Shown here one piece after another: positions 21,128-32,219 of a stretch of DNA of 64,000 bases. The notes beneath the pieces were generated by a model. It ran no database searches. It was not told the origin of the DNA and worked only from the letters and a program-made list of their open reading frames with translations. Each line of letters opens with the position of its first letter. Positions within the stretch are counted from its first letter, which is position 1. The stretch covers positions 111,625,307 through 111,689,306 of the forward strand of contig NC_061120.1 of assembly GCF_002878395.1 (NCBI RefSeq), read 5' to 3'. The DNA comes from Capsicum annuum (taxonomy: Eukaryota > Streptophyta > Magnoliopsida > Solanales > Solanaceae). The position numbers and the translations under genes were made by a program.

Positions 21128-22200
21128 GTGGTCAAGTTTCAGTTTCCGGGTGCATCCGCTTTTGAGTGGTCTGGGAATTCTATGTCAGCTAAGAGTCATT
21201 TTATCTCTTACCTCAAAGCTAGAAAGCTTAATTCCAAGGGATGTATTTACCATTTGGTTAGAGTCAAAGACACTAAGTCTGAGACTTTAACTCTCCAGCC
21301 TGTTAACGTCGTCAATGAGTTTTCTGATGTCTTTCCAGATGATCTCCCAGGGATACCTCCTGATAGAGAGATAGAGTTCGGGATTGATCTTCTTCCTGAT
21401 ACTCAGCCCATTTCTGTTCCTCCTTACTGTATGGCCCCTCCAGAACTTAAGGAGTTGAAAAAGCAACTCCAAGATTTACTAGATAAGGGTTTTATAAGGC
21501 CCAGTGTTTCTTCTTGGGGTGCTCCTGTGTTGTTTATGAGAAAGAAAGATGGCTCTTTGTGTATGTGCATTGATTACCGCCAACTGAATAAAGTCACCAT
21601 AAAAAATAAGCACCCCCTTCTAAGAATAGATGATTTGTTTGACCAATTACAAGGTGCAAGTTATTTCTCAAAGATGGACCTTCGTTCCGGCTATCATCAA
21701 CACAAAGTTAGGGAGTGTGACATTCCAAAAACCGCTTTCTAAACTTGTTAAGGCTATTTTGAGTTTCTCGTATATCTTTCGGGTTAACTAATGCCCCAGC
21801 AACTTTCATGGACCTCATGAATTGAGTGTTCAGACCATATCTGGATATGTTTTTCATAGTGTTCATCGATGATATACTGGTGTACTCGTATAGTGAGGAT
21901 GAATATTCTGATCATCTCCAAACTGTCTTGCAAACCCTTAGAGATCACAAGTTGTTTGCCAAGTTTAGTAAGTGTGAGTTTTGGCTAAGGTCAATTGCTT
22001 TTCTGGGTCATATCATTTCTTCTGAGGGTATTAGAGTTAATCCCTAAAAGATCAAAGCTGTTAGAAATTGGCCTAGACCTATTTCTCTGACTGATATCCG
22101 AAGTTTCTTGGGTTTAGCAGGCTATTACCTCCGTTTTGTTGAGGGTTTCTCCTCTATAGCGTCTCCTATAACTCGGTTGACCCAAAAGAAAGTGAAGTTC
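21128..22200 (+). pseudogene. D protease tail and reverse transcriptase
   Basis: A 204-codon open frame (21128-21742) runs from the protease C-terminal region ([15 protein letters not shown]) through [20 protein letters not shown] into [51 protein letters not shown]. After a frameshift near 21745 it continues GLTNAPATFMDLMN (near 21780-21825), the catalytic FIDD at 21862-21873, [24 protein letters not shown], a TAA at 22046, then [18 protein letters not shown]. Catalytic residues are intact. Of the RTs in this window it is the best preserved, yet it still has at least one frameshift and one stop. Confidence 0.9.
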
Positions 22201-22650
22201 TTGTGGTCCAAATCTTGTGAGAAGAGTTTTCAGGAGTTGAAGACTCGCCTCACTTCAACCCCTATTTTGACTTTTCCTGATGGTGTTGATGGTTTTGTGG
22301 TGTACTGTGATGCTTCGAGAGTTGAGTTGGGTTGCGTATAGATGCAGAAGGGTAAGGTGATAGCTTATGCTTCTAGACAGTTGAAACCCCATGAGAAAAA
22401 TTACACCACCCATGACCTTGAGTTGGCTGCTGTTGTATTCGCTTTGAAAATCTAGAGACACTATTTGTATGGTGTCCATGTTGATGTTTTCACTTATCAT
22501 AGGAGTCTGCAGTATGTGTTTACCCAGAGAGAATTGAATCTTAGGCAGAGACAATGGTTATAATTGTTAAAAGACTATGATATGAGTGTGTTGTACCATT
22601 CGGGCAAGGCTAATATTGTGGCGGATACCCTAAGTAGAATGTCCATGGGT
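22201..22650 (+). pseudogene. D RNase H
   Basis: [18 protein letters not shown], then [36 protein letters not shown] (for Trp), [64 protein letters not shown]. Active-site D and E remain; the third acidic position (HKSLQY region, normally preceded by D) reads TYHRSLQY, so it is changed. Three stops break a single frame. Confidence 0.9.
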
Positions 22651-23990
22651 AGTGTTTCGCATGTGGTAGAAGGTAAGAAAGATTTGGCTCGTGATGTATA
22701 TCATTTGGATAGATTGGGGGTTAGGTTGTTTGACTCTGCTGAAGGTAGTATAGGGGTTCAGAGTAGTTCCGAATCCTCCTTGGTTTCGGAAGTGAAGGAA
22801 AAGCAATACTTAGATGCTAGTTTGGTTAGACTGAAGGAGTCAGTCAAGGAACAAATAGTAGAGGTTTTCTCCCAAGGGGGAGATGGTGTGTTAAGATTGC
22901 AGGGTAGATTGTGTGTCCTGAATATTAATGATATCAGATAGAGGATTATGGGTGAAGCGCACAACGCGCGATTTCTATTCATCCTGGTGCCACCAAGATG
23001 TACCGAGACTTACGAAAAATCTATTGGTGGAGTGGCATGAAGAAAGATATAGCAGTGTTTGTAGATAAGTGTGCAACATGCCAACAGGTTAAGGTTGAAC
23101 ACCAAAGACCTGGTGGTATGATGCAAGATTTTAGTATTCCCACCTGGAAATGGGAAGAGATAAATATGGACTTCGTGATTTATTTAACTCTTTCCCAACG
23201 CCATCATGATTCCATTTGGGTTGTGGTTGATAGGTTGACTAAGTCTGTTCATTTCTTGCCTGTTCATAGTTCATATACTACTGAGGATTACGCTAGATTG
23301 TATATCCGAGAGATATTCAGACTACATGGAGTTCCCTTGTCTATCATTTCAGATAGGGGTACTCAGTTCACTTTGCAATTTTAGAAAGCTTTTCAGATGG
23401 GTCTTGGTACCCAAGTGCTTTTGAGTTCTGCTTTTCATCCGTAGACCGATAGTCAGGCTGAGCGGACCATCCAGACCTTAGAGGATATGTTGAGCGCTTG
23501 TACACTTGACTTTAAGGGAAGTTGGGATGATCACTTACCGTTGATAGAGTTTGCTTACAATAATAGTTTCCACTCTAGTATTGGCATGGCTCCATTTGAA
23601 GCCTTATATGGGACGAAGTGTAGAACACCCATAGGTTGGTTCGAGGTGGATGAAGTGGCTGTGAGTGGTCCTGATTCGGTATTTGAGGCTATGGAAAAAG
23701 TTAAGTTGATTAGGGAAAAGTTGAAAACTGCACAGAGTCGTCAAAAGTCATATGTGGATGTTAGAAAGAGAGACCTTGAGTTTAAAGTTGGTGACCTAGT
23801 GTATCTAAAAATTTCACTCATGAGGGGGGTGAAGAGATTTGGAAAGAAGGGGAAGCTTAGTGCCCATTATGTTGGTCCTTACAAAATTCTTAGCCGTGTT
23901 GGTAAGGTAGCTTATGAGTTGCGTTGCCTTCCGAGTTGTCCTCTGTTCATCCAATATTCCATGTCTCCATGCTTAGAAAGCATATTAGCG
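22651..23990 (+). pseudogene. D integrase
   Basis: Linker with RLQGRLCVLNIND (near 22890-22930), TAG at 22939, frameshift near 22972, then the zinc finger MYRDLRKIYWWSG and DKCATCQQVKVEHQRPGG. The core keeps all three catalytic residues: D in INMDFVI, D in SIISDRGTQFT (near 23340-23370) and E in QAERTIQTLEDML. Stops at 23382 (Trp codon) and 23443 (Gln codon). The following 171-codon stretch (23487-24002) includes PLIEFAYNNSFHSSIG, FEALYGTKCRTPIGW, KVGDLVYLK and GPYKILSRVGKVAYEL, the GPY/F module, and ends with a frameshift near 23930. Confidence 0.92.
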
Positions 23991-24241
23991 ATGCTGTGGT
24001 AGTGGATTCCTCTGTGAGTGCTGACATTCAAGAAAATCTTTCTTTTGATGAGATTCCTATTGAGATTCTTGATTTCAGTGTCCAGAGACTAAGGAACAAA
24101 AAAGTTCCCTTGGTCAAGGTGTTGTGGCAAAACCAATTTGTTAAGGGTGCAACTTGGGAAGCTGAGGCGGATATGCGATCCAAGTACCCACAGCTATTTT
24201 CTGTGAACTTTGATCAAGCCAAAGGTACCGTTCTTTCCTAA
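23924..24241 (+). pseudogene. D integrase C-terminal chromodomain-like tail
   Basis: Continuation in another frame: SSVHPIFHVSMLRKHISD, LSFDEIPIEILDFSVQRLRN, KKVPLVKVLWQN, ATWEAEADMRSKYPQLF, ending at TAA 24239-24241. The aromatic/hydrophobic pattern and final WEAE..MR..YP block are typical of Tekay/Del chromodomain-like ends. Confidence 0.88.
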
Positions 24242-24441
24242 ATCATGCACTTTTGATAAAAGTTGCAGCAGTTCAACAGTCATTTATTATGTGTTCAGCT
24301 GTAGTTTCGTGAATTTATGCATTCTATGTTGCATTCGGAGTGAGAAACGATGTGGTGATAAGTCTAACGAATGGTTTCAGCTGTATGCTCTATTCCCTAT
24401 CTAATCTTGGTATGTCTAGCGTCATTCGAGGATGACTGTTA
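24242..24441 (+). other. D 3' untranslated region
   Basis: 200 bp between the pol stop and the polypurine tract. It holds ATTCGAGGATGA near 24425, matched in element A at 59542. No gene. Confidence 0.7.
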
Positions 24442-24455
24442 CCAAGAGAGGGTGA
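24442..24455 (+). promoter_or_regulatory. D polypurine tract
   Basis: CCAAGAGAGGGTGA just before TGTAATACCCC; element A has a near match at 59561-59571. Confidence 0.8.
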
Positions 24456-26873
24456 TGTAATACCCCGGGAAATTTTTCGTTGAAATTTTGTGAGTAAATG
24501 TGTTGGGTTCTATCTTCTAGAATAAATTATAAATTTTTCGGGCGAAATGTCTTAGATTATGACCCACCATTGAGTAGAGTATCGAATAATCTTTCCAATG
24601 ATATGTGGATCATCCAAAACGGACACCCGACCGACGAGTTATGAACATTCCAATCGAACCGTGAATAGTAACAAACAGTAAAACGTGCAAGAAAAAGTAC
24701 TGAGGCCTGACGTATTTTTTCTCCAATTTTAAATGATCATAACTCCTTGTACATAATGATCTGGGTGATTTACTATACATCAACAAAAATCTCTATGAGT
24801 CCTCTTTCCAATAAAATTCATTTCATCCAATTTGTCTATCGGAGCAAAAAGTTATGGTCAACCTACTTCAGCCTATCAAAAGCGAATATTTGGGTCAACT
24901 TCAAATGATCATAACTCCTTGTACACAATGATCTGGGTGAGATACTATATATCAATGGAAATATATGAGAGTCCTCTTTCTAATGAAATTGGTTTCATCA
25001 AATTTGGATATCGGAGTAAAACATTATGGTTGATCTACTTTAGACTATCAAAACAGTCCACCAAAGGACAGATTCGAGAATTATTTGATTTTTAGGGGCA
25101 TTTTGGTCATTCCCCCTCAGCCAAAATCCATCCAAACCCTATATTAAAGCCTATTAGAAGCATTATATGTTATATTTCATCAAATTCCCTCAAAAAGAAA
25201 ACCCTAAGCTCCTACATCCAACTTCAAGAACCTCCAAAGTTCACCGTTAATTCTGCAAATTTATTCAAGATTCCAAGTTCCTAGTTCAAGAACTCCAAGA
25301 ACCATCATTCAAAGGCACGATTAATATCTCAAAAATGAGTATCAATCTAAAGTTCATCATTCAAGGTATGTGGGATTTTTCAACAAGAACTCTCTTTCGT
25401 TCTTGTGCCCAAAAATAATTTTCTTTACAAAGGCATGATTTTTATTTGGGTTTTTTATGAATTTGAAGCATGAACCCATATCTTATGATGATTACTATGA
25501 AATCTTGATGTTTATGATTTTGAAAGGTGAATTTACATGTGTGGAGACAAAAAGCATGAATCTTGAATGATATTTATCATGATTTTGATATTTGGGTCGT
25601 GAATCCCCATTGAAAATTGTATTTTTTTTGAGAAAGTGTGTTTTATAAGCACGTTGGTGTTGAATATTTGAGATATTTTGAATGATTTGACCTTTTGGTC
25701 TTAATGGAGTTATTTTGAACTCGAGTGTGAAAGAAATCAACAACGTGGTTGATTTTGATAGATGGGAAGCATGATGGCTCCTGATGTATATTTATATATT
25801 ACTGAAATTGTTTTGTTGTGGATTGTCTTTGAAATGATCTGAGATAAGTCAGGAAGAAATCTTTAGCACCGAGTGGGAGGTATAAAGCGACCTTACTTCC
25901 CTAAAACTATGTGCTCCCATAGGAGTGAGCCTGAGGCTAATTTATATAGTGATCACTAGTTTGTGTGGATTTGATATCGATAGTCCTACTCCGATGGCAA
26001 GGATAGGACGACTCTCCCCAACGTGGGTTGTACGTTGGACTCCATGTAGCTCACATGGTTTATGTCGGTTATAGGATCTCCCAGTGTGTGTGTGTTTCCT
26101 TGTGTTTATGGTATATGATGAAGTATTTTGAAAGTGGAATTGTGAAAGTTATTCTTTCAAAAGATTTAAATGGTATTTACATTATGAGAATTGATATTCT
26201 TGATGAACTGAAAGTGATTGACAAATTATATGATGACTCATATGTGTTGTTGTACTTATTTCGTCCTCTCATGATTATGATGCTTTTCTTCGGGCTATGT
26301 GAGTCTTTCATATATCCTGCATATTTCTTATAAATGTTTATAATGATGATGTTTATACAACTGCATACACCCCCATATACTCGGTTCCTTTCCATGGTAC
26401 TGACCCACATCTTCGGATGTGGGCTGCATTTTCTTGGAATGAAGGTTCAGGTGCTCAGTTCTAGGTTTGACATTGATTCTTTGGGCATGCTGTTCTACAT
26501 CCTCTGTTGTGGTGAGTCCTCATGTTCTGAGGATGTGATGTCTGATGTTGGTTTCACAAAATCGTTTATATTTGATAATTGAGTATGAGTCAGTTGGGGC
26601 ATGTCTCAATGGCTCGCTGTGTTATTGATTTTCTTAGAGGCTTGTCAGACTAGTATAGATGTTAGGAGTTGACTAATAAGTCGTATTTTGTTATCTTTCT
26701 AAAATTCTTTTATTCTTGGATGACGATTACTCTGTTGATAGTTGAGGGTTATTTATGGAAACCCCGTTGATTTGTGTTGAACTGAATGAAAATTGCTCAA
26801 AGGGTTAGCTTGGGGCTATTTGTAGCCTCAAGCATCGTGTGACGCTCTGGGACTCGTTTTCCGGGGCGTTACA
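24456..26873 (+). repeat. D 3' LTR
   Basis: 2418 bp, TGTAATACCCCGGG to GGGGCGTTACA. Same internal features as the 5' copy, including the TATA-like site at 25140-25148. The open frame at 26028-26333 corresponds to 20132-20350 in the other LTR and is not a gene. Confidence 0.93.
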
Positions 26874-26878
26874 CCATA
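26874..26878. repeat. Target-site duplication CCATA, right copy
   Basis: Matches 18471-18475 exactly. Confidence 0.95.
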
Positions 26879-28150
26879 ATTGAAGCACCTGTCCCTTCCC
26901 TCATCACAAAAATCAAGATGCAGTCGACCATAAAATCTGTAGAAAGGATATGATGGAGCTGATTAAGCCCCACTATCCTAAGATTGGGCATCCTATTCCC
27001 TAGAATCGTCGCCACCCTGAAAAATTTTGGTCACCAGATGCCTTTGGTTAAGGAGCACTTGCCATCGTCTTAGACCCAAAATTTCCCCACTTCTTCTTAG
27101 ACCACTTTCGACCTTCGTCTTATTTTGACTGCCGAAATTTCTTATTCTGCCTCTCCCTAATTTCAGCCTACTTCCTTTTCTATTCCTCAAATTGTTACAT
27201 ATAAACCACAAGATAAGAAATATCCATATCCTTATTTAACAAGGTTGCCTTACTCTCCAAAATCAAATCTCGGGACAACTCAAAAGTAAACTTCCTTATT
27301 CTAGCCCTCATGCTAGACACTAACTCTGGAGCCTACCAAGACAACTGAAGAAACTTCAAGGCATACTCCTTTACTGTCATCCTACCTTGCCTCAAATTCA
27401 TGAATTCTTTAGCATTTGCCTCCCTCAACTCTTGAGGAAATAAGAAATCGAGAAAATATCTAAAAAAGTCCTCCCATAAGGCAAACTCAGCATTAACACC
27501 CCTAAGTTGCTCCCACACTTCATACTACTGATATGCTACATCCTTAAACTACTAAACTGCAAACTCCATACCTTCCACCTCAGTAACATGCATTATGTAG
27601 AAAATCTTTTCCATTTCATCAATGAAAACCTGAGGATCCTCCTCAACCTTCGTACTAGTGAAAATAGGAGGTCTCAACCTCATAAATTGGAAAACTCTAG
27701 CGGCCTCAGATGATGGATCAACAGAATCCATACGCTCAGTCTAAGAGGCAACCAACTAATTAAGTAAATGGATCGACTAGAGAAACTCAGCATTAGACAT
27801 GTCAGCCAGATCTGTCTAAAGAAGGACAGGAGGAACCGACAGAGCTCTATCAGGGAAATTCAAAGAAACAACCCTAGAATGGGTCTGAACTTTAGGAGTA
27901 GGACGAGCTCATTTCCATTGTCCTCAGACTGGATAGGAAGTTTTCTACGAATATCAGATCTTCTCGGAGGCTTGATCTGAAAGGCGAATTAACAAAAAAT
28001 TAGAGAGGTTTGAGATCTTAGACTCTATAGCTAAACAAAGCAGCAAGAAAGGGAAGCATTCCTAACACCCTCGTAGCCTTTCCCTTAAAAGTGTGGCATG
28101 CTACACACCCATAAAAGAGAATCTTCTTGACACGGATTTATGGACACCCA
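26879..28150 (-). pseudogene. C- gag remnant
   Basis: Minus strand. Capsid core pieces: WEDFFRYFLDFLFPQELREA, then AKEFMNLRQGRMTVKEYALK (27340-27470), plus a GDDS/K-rich stretch near 26993-27210 and the first half of the zinc knuckle next to the CCATA site, where the second Cys codon is TAT (Tyr). The N-terminal region near 27550-27900 is frameshifted. Leader sequence GTGTAGCATGCCACAC lies near 28095. Confidence 0.85.
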
Positions 28151-28167
28151 ATTGACTATGAACTGAG

Positions 28168-28179
28168 GCTCTGATACCA
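28168..28179 (-). promoter_or_regulatory. C- primer binding site (tRNA-iMet)
   Basis: Minus strand TGGTATCAGAGC, three bases from the LTR end; same tRNA as element D. Confidence 0.92.
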
Positions 28180-28182
28180 ATC

Positions 28183-30277
28183 TGATACGACTTGAGCCAA
28201 AGCCTGGATGTGTTGGGTATCTCAAGTCCCATGTAGATGGGAGATCACCCCCTACACTTAACCAACCAAAATACCAACACACCCCAAAGTTAGATTAATT
28301 ATGAACATATAACAAGATAACATATAATAGATTTAAAAGTTTTTAAAGTATGTCCATAACCAACCACCGACAATCGGACAAACGACCAACCGACATTGCC
28401 CAACAACCACAGTAGTCCAAACAAAGCCTCTACAAAACTAAAAGTCAATGAACTATTGGAACATGCCCCTAGCACTAGCTAAAACAAAATCCAAAGAAGT
28501 ACTCAAAATATAAAGTAAACCATAGCATGAAATGGGGGTCTTTCGAAGTATGGAAGCTCACACCTTCAATCTTACTCACTCACTGATCTTGAATCCTAGT
28601 CGCTAAGTAAGATTTGTGGAAGTATGGACAGTTCTTGCATTACATGGGGATACAATATATAAAGACAGTTAGCGGTTGGAGTGGTATAATAAAACCTAGG
28701 GAACGAGGAAAAAAATAATGTCATGATAATAGTTCAAAACCAGTACAACATCCAATGTATTATATTATATGAAGTACATATATGTATACATAATATCATA
28801 TGTTGGGTAGCAAACAAGGCATAGCATAAACTTCGAAAACCTTAACTTGGGTTGTGAAGCGTTATCGTCATAAATCCACCCAAGGGCTATGGGTCCAGTG
28901 TTACCTCCTAGACGAGCCTCAGTACATAATAGTCACATGAATTGGGATATCATAGATGACCGAGGATTCCCTTGTACCCTTCACCCTCCATGGTACATAT
29001 ATATATGTGCGCTTGGGGGATTCTCTTATACCCTACAAGCGCTTGGTCATCAAGACCAGCCCTCATGTCGACAAACATGAGTTTCTAGTATTAGTCCTTC
29101 AAACTCACTTTCACGACTAGATAAAACAATCCTCATTAAATCCCAATTAAAACATTTAACACTTAACCCAACCTCCAATTCTAGGAGTCAATTATTAAGG
29201 AATTATTAAGTGGTATCGTCATACCAACTATAGCTTGCAAGCAATGTCATTAAGCTAACACATAGGGACTCCCGTGTACCCCACATACTCCATTACAAAA
29301 ATCACTTGGGGGATTCCCTTGTACCCCACAAGGTTTTCAAGACCATTATCATCCAATTAACTAGTTAAGCCATGTATTAATGTCAAGCATTACATCAAAT
29401 CAAATGATAATTCATATTCAAAAACCAGTTATGCAAATAGGTTGAGGTTGTTGCCAATTCCATACCAAACCCACTTATTTGGGGATTCCTTTGTACCCCC
29501 ATTATCTATAGTGCATTTAAATAATTTACTTTCAAAACCCTCAACTCATAGTTCAAATCCCAACACTAAAACTATCTAAACATTATCCAACAATGCCATT
29601 TAGAAAGATACAAGTATAGGGGAAGAGTAATATGCCTCAAATACCATGAAATTTTAGGGAAGAAAGCACCCTTGTAACCCTAGATAACCACCTCTCTTGG
29701 AACCCTATCTTTAACTTGAATGGGGAATTTTAGAGAGTATTTAGGAGTATCTGATAGAGAATAGTAGGCTAATAAAGTCCCAAAAGTGTTTTTAAGCCAT
29801 GGATTCTAAAGGGTTAAAGTGGGAAATATCCAAAGTACCCTCAGCTTAAAAGCTAAAAAAGTGTCGCCCTTGGCTACGATTCACCCATCGACTAGTAACC
29901 ACACCTTACAAATTATCACCATGATTCATAACCAATACAGTCTCTAGGACCCCCACTAACTGTTGTCTTTATGATTCAGTCAACTGCCTCATCACATAAC
30001 CCTACAACTCGTAGGGTCTAAGTTGTAGTCAGAGTAGAACCCAATTGGGTGAACATTGGACATCCTACAGTTTGATCATTATGACTCGTTATGAGTCTTT
30101 ATAATTTATGACTTCAAGACTTAATGAAGATGGTATCTTAGGAAAAACTTACTGGACATCTTACGACTAGGGTCACATGACCCATTAAGACACCTTATGA
30201 CTCGAAAGGTGGGTTGTTACCAAGGTAGTGAGCTCAAAGCTTAAGAGATTTCCAAGGGATAAAACTGGGGCATTTCA
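28183..30277 (-). repeat. C- 5' LTR
   Basis: About 2095 bp; minus strand runs from TGAAATGCCCCAG (30277) to GTCGTATCA (28183). Related to the C+ LTR along its length. GACTCGTA/TACGACTC-type motifs in both orientations cluster at 29870-30210. The open frame at 28889-29080 has no coding signal. Confidence 0.87.
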
Positions 30278-31787
30278 TATAAGAGTATAGAATAGGAATA
30301 TTTGGTCTCGTATTAATGAGTAGATTATGCAGTTGATAGAGTGGCATCTTGCGTAAGTTTCCTGCAAGGAAAATTGATTATTTAGAGGATTCATCAAGCT
30401 TTTCTTTGGTGTCTAGGTAGGCTAGGTTTGCTTTCTTCATAGATTGAGTCAATTCATAGTATAATTATCATATTATACTATATATGGGATGGAAATTATG
30501 TATTTAAAGTATAATTGGTAATATTTAAATTATTTAGCAAATTATGGAACCATAAATAAGGAGTAGCTAACTTAGATATCCATGTTTAGGTAGAATTGCT
30601 ATCTTAGGGCTAATTGTGTCTTACTTAAAATCTAGAATAAAACATATATACCTTAGCCTAGTATGGGATAGCATTTGCCTTCGAATGGATTTTTGGAGAT
30701 TAGAAATGGGCCCCTTTGACCTACCTTAGGACAAGACTCTTGTTAGCTCCTTGTAGACTTATTGGGCATAATATATATTTAAATTACATATTTTAAAGTT
30801 GAAGGGACTATATTCTTGATGTTTATTCTATATTGATACTTAGGAGTTTGTTCTAGTTTTGGACCAAGTCCGGTGGTTGATGAAATTGAGTTATGGTTCA
30901 AGTCTGTTAATTGATGATATGAGTTTTGATTGAAGTTTAGCAAATAATGATGATATTGAATTTAGATTTGAGTTTGGCATTGATAGTTTATGTATGATAT
31001 GAAGTGTTATTGATGGATTCACGATTATGGCTTGAGATTTGGTTAATTAATAAAATTCTGGTTATTTACTTTCCTTTAATTGCACCCTCCTGGCTTGGGG
31101 GGGCCTACATTGGGTTACATATTTTTCTGCACATACTTCCTTATAGGGGCCAATTTTATAGTGATAACTATGCCTATCTTTATGTTATTAGAATTTTAGA
31201 TTCTCTATTTACTTATTTATAGTATTGTAGCAGTTATTCTAGGTTTTCCCCTTTTACCTTGACTTAGCTTATTTATCTTACATATTTATTGTACTTTTAT
31301 TATGATTTAGCTCACCAATGATGCCTACTGAGTACCTGTGGCTTTGGAATTCATACTATATTTTTATACCTTTTTGGTGCAAATCTGAGTACTAGTGGTC
31401 GTCGCTGACATTATGATTGTGCTATTGAGATTCAGATGCAGGGTGAGCTCTCAGAGTTGGAGTTGCCCTTTTTATCCTTCTTCTACTTTTATTTAGTCTT
31501 CCTTTATTCAAGACTGATGTGTATTGACTATTACAGTATTAGTATTCCTTTTTGCTAGTGGCTCTTGTACCAACACTACTAGGCCGTGGGATGTTGTTTT
31601 ATTGTATCTATCTTTCAGACTATTATATTGATTGAACTATTATTGTAAGCCTTTATTGGTTAATTTTCAGCTTTTTATTCCTTTTCCACAAGATTAGTCC
31701 ATCGCTTCTAGCTTCGGGCTTCAAGTTGGCTTACCTATTAGTAGGATAAAATAGATGCCATCATGACTCGTAAATTGGGTTATGACA
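30278..31787 (+). mobile_element. Family B LTR fragment (plus strand)
   Basis: LTR piece lacking its start: it begins abruptly after the C- LTR and ends GGGTTATGACA. AGGTAGGCTAGGTTTGC near 30415 and GTACTCAGTAGG-type text near 31320 match the plus fragment at 52674-54540 and the minus LTR at 37526-40504. No primer site follows, so it is probably the tail of a solo or broken LTR. The open frame at 31004-31222 is LTR sequence. Confidence 0.75.
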
Positions 31788-32219
31788 ATTTTATTCTCCA
31801 TAATTATGACCTGGAGCCCATAAATATAAATAAGATCTTTCCTCAACACTAGGTATAGTAATTCATCTATTGGGACTTGAAAAAATAATCTTAATTGAAC
31901 CCTCGAGATTCATTCGACACCCCATGGAAATAAAATGATAATGCTACTAAGATGATTTTAACATTCTAGACTCCATGAAACTGTTGAATTTTTGAAAATT
32001 AATTGTCTAAAACAATTTAATATGTGGCTCCATTAAGAATATTTTAACTAGTTCTCATCTAAAGATTCAAAATGTAAAATAACGGCTTGGAGCTCGAACT
32101 ATGCTACTAATTCAAAATTGACATTCTAGATCTTATGAAACTATCCAAATCACCATATGATACTCAATACATAAAAAATTAACTGAAGTCTAACTCATGG
32201 CTTTAAAAGTCTTTAAAAG
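31788..32219. other. LTR-like fragments, unassigned
   Basis: No gene. TTGACATTCTAGATCTTATG and following text near 32118 resembles the B- LTR near 40259 in the same orientation, and a similar phrase occurs near 31958, so this may be a minus-strand B-like LTR piece with an internal repeat. CTTTAAAAGT is doubled at 32201-32220. Confidence 0.4.

Larger units (their letters stand above)
18476..26873 (+). mobile_element. Element D: gag-less chromovirus, LTR to LTR
   Basis: Complete insertion of 8398 bp: 5' LTR 18476-20887, primer site, 240-bp leader, pol 21128-24241, polypurine tract, 3' LTR 24456-26873, flanked by perfect CCATA duplications. The leader runs straight into the end of protease; gag and the protease active site are missing. 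Since the LTRs and duplications are intact, either the deletion happened before transposition, with Gag and protease supplied by another copy, or it happened later inside the copy. LTRs differ by roughly one base in ten over the first 200 bases by eye, mostly transitions, so it is not recent. Confidence 0.93.
16976..30277 (-). mobile_element. Chromovirus C- (3' truncated, host of element D)
   Basis: Minus-strand relative of C+. Reading from right: 5' LTR (30277-28183), primer site, gag (about 28150-26879), then element D is inserted, then the rest of the zinc knuckle, protease and RT (18470-16976). RT stops at 16976 where the C+ 3' LTR ends; RNase H, integrase and 3' LTR are absent. Removing D and one CCATA copy makes the gag frame continuous, proving both parts are one element. 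Confidence 0.9.

Noticed and set aside
26028..26333. 101-codon open frame, partly shared with 20132-20350
   Set aside because: Shared because it is in both LTRs of D; no coding signal and LTR position explains it.
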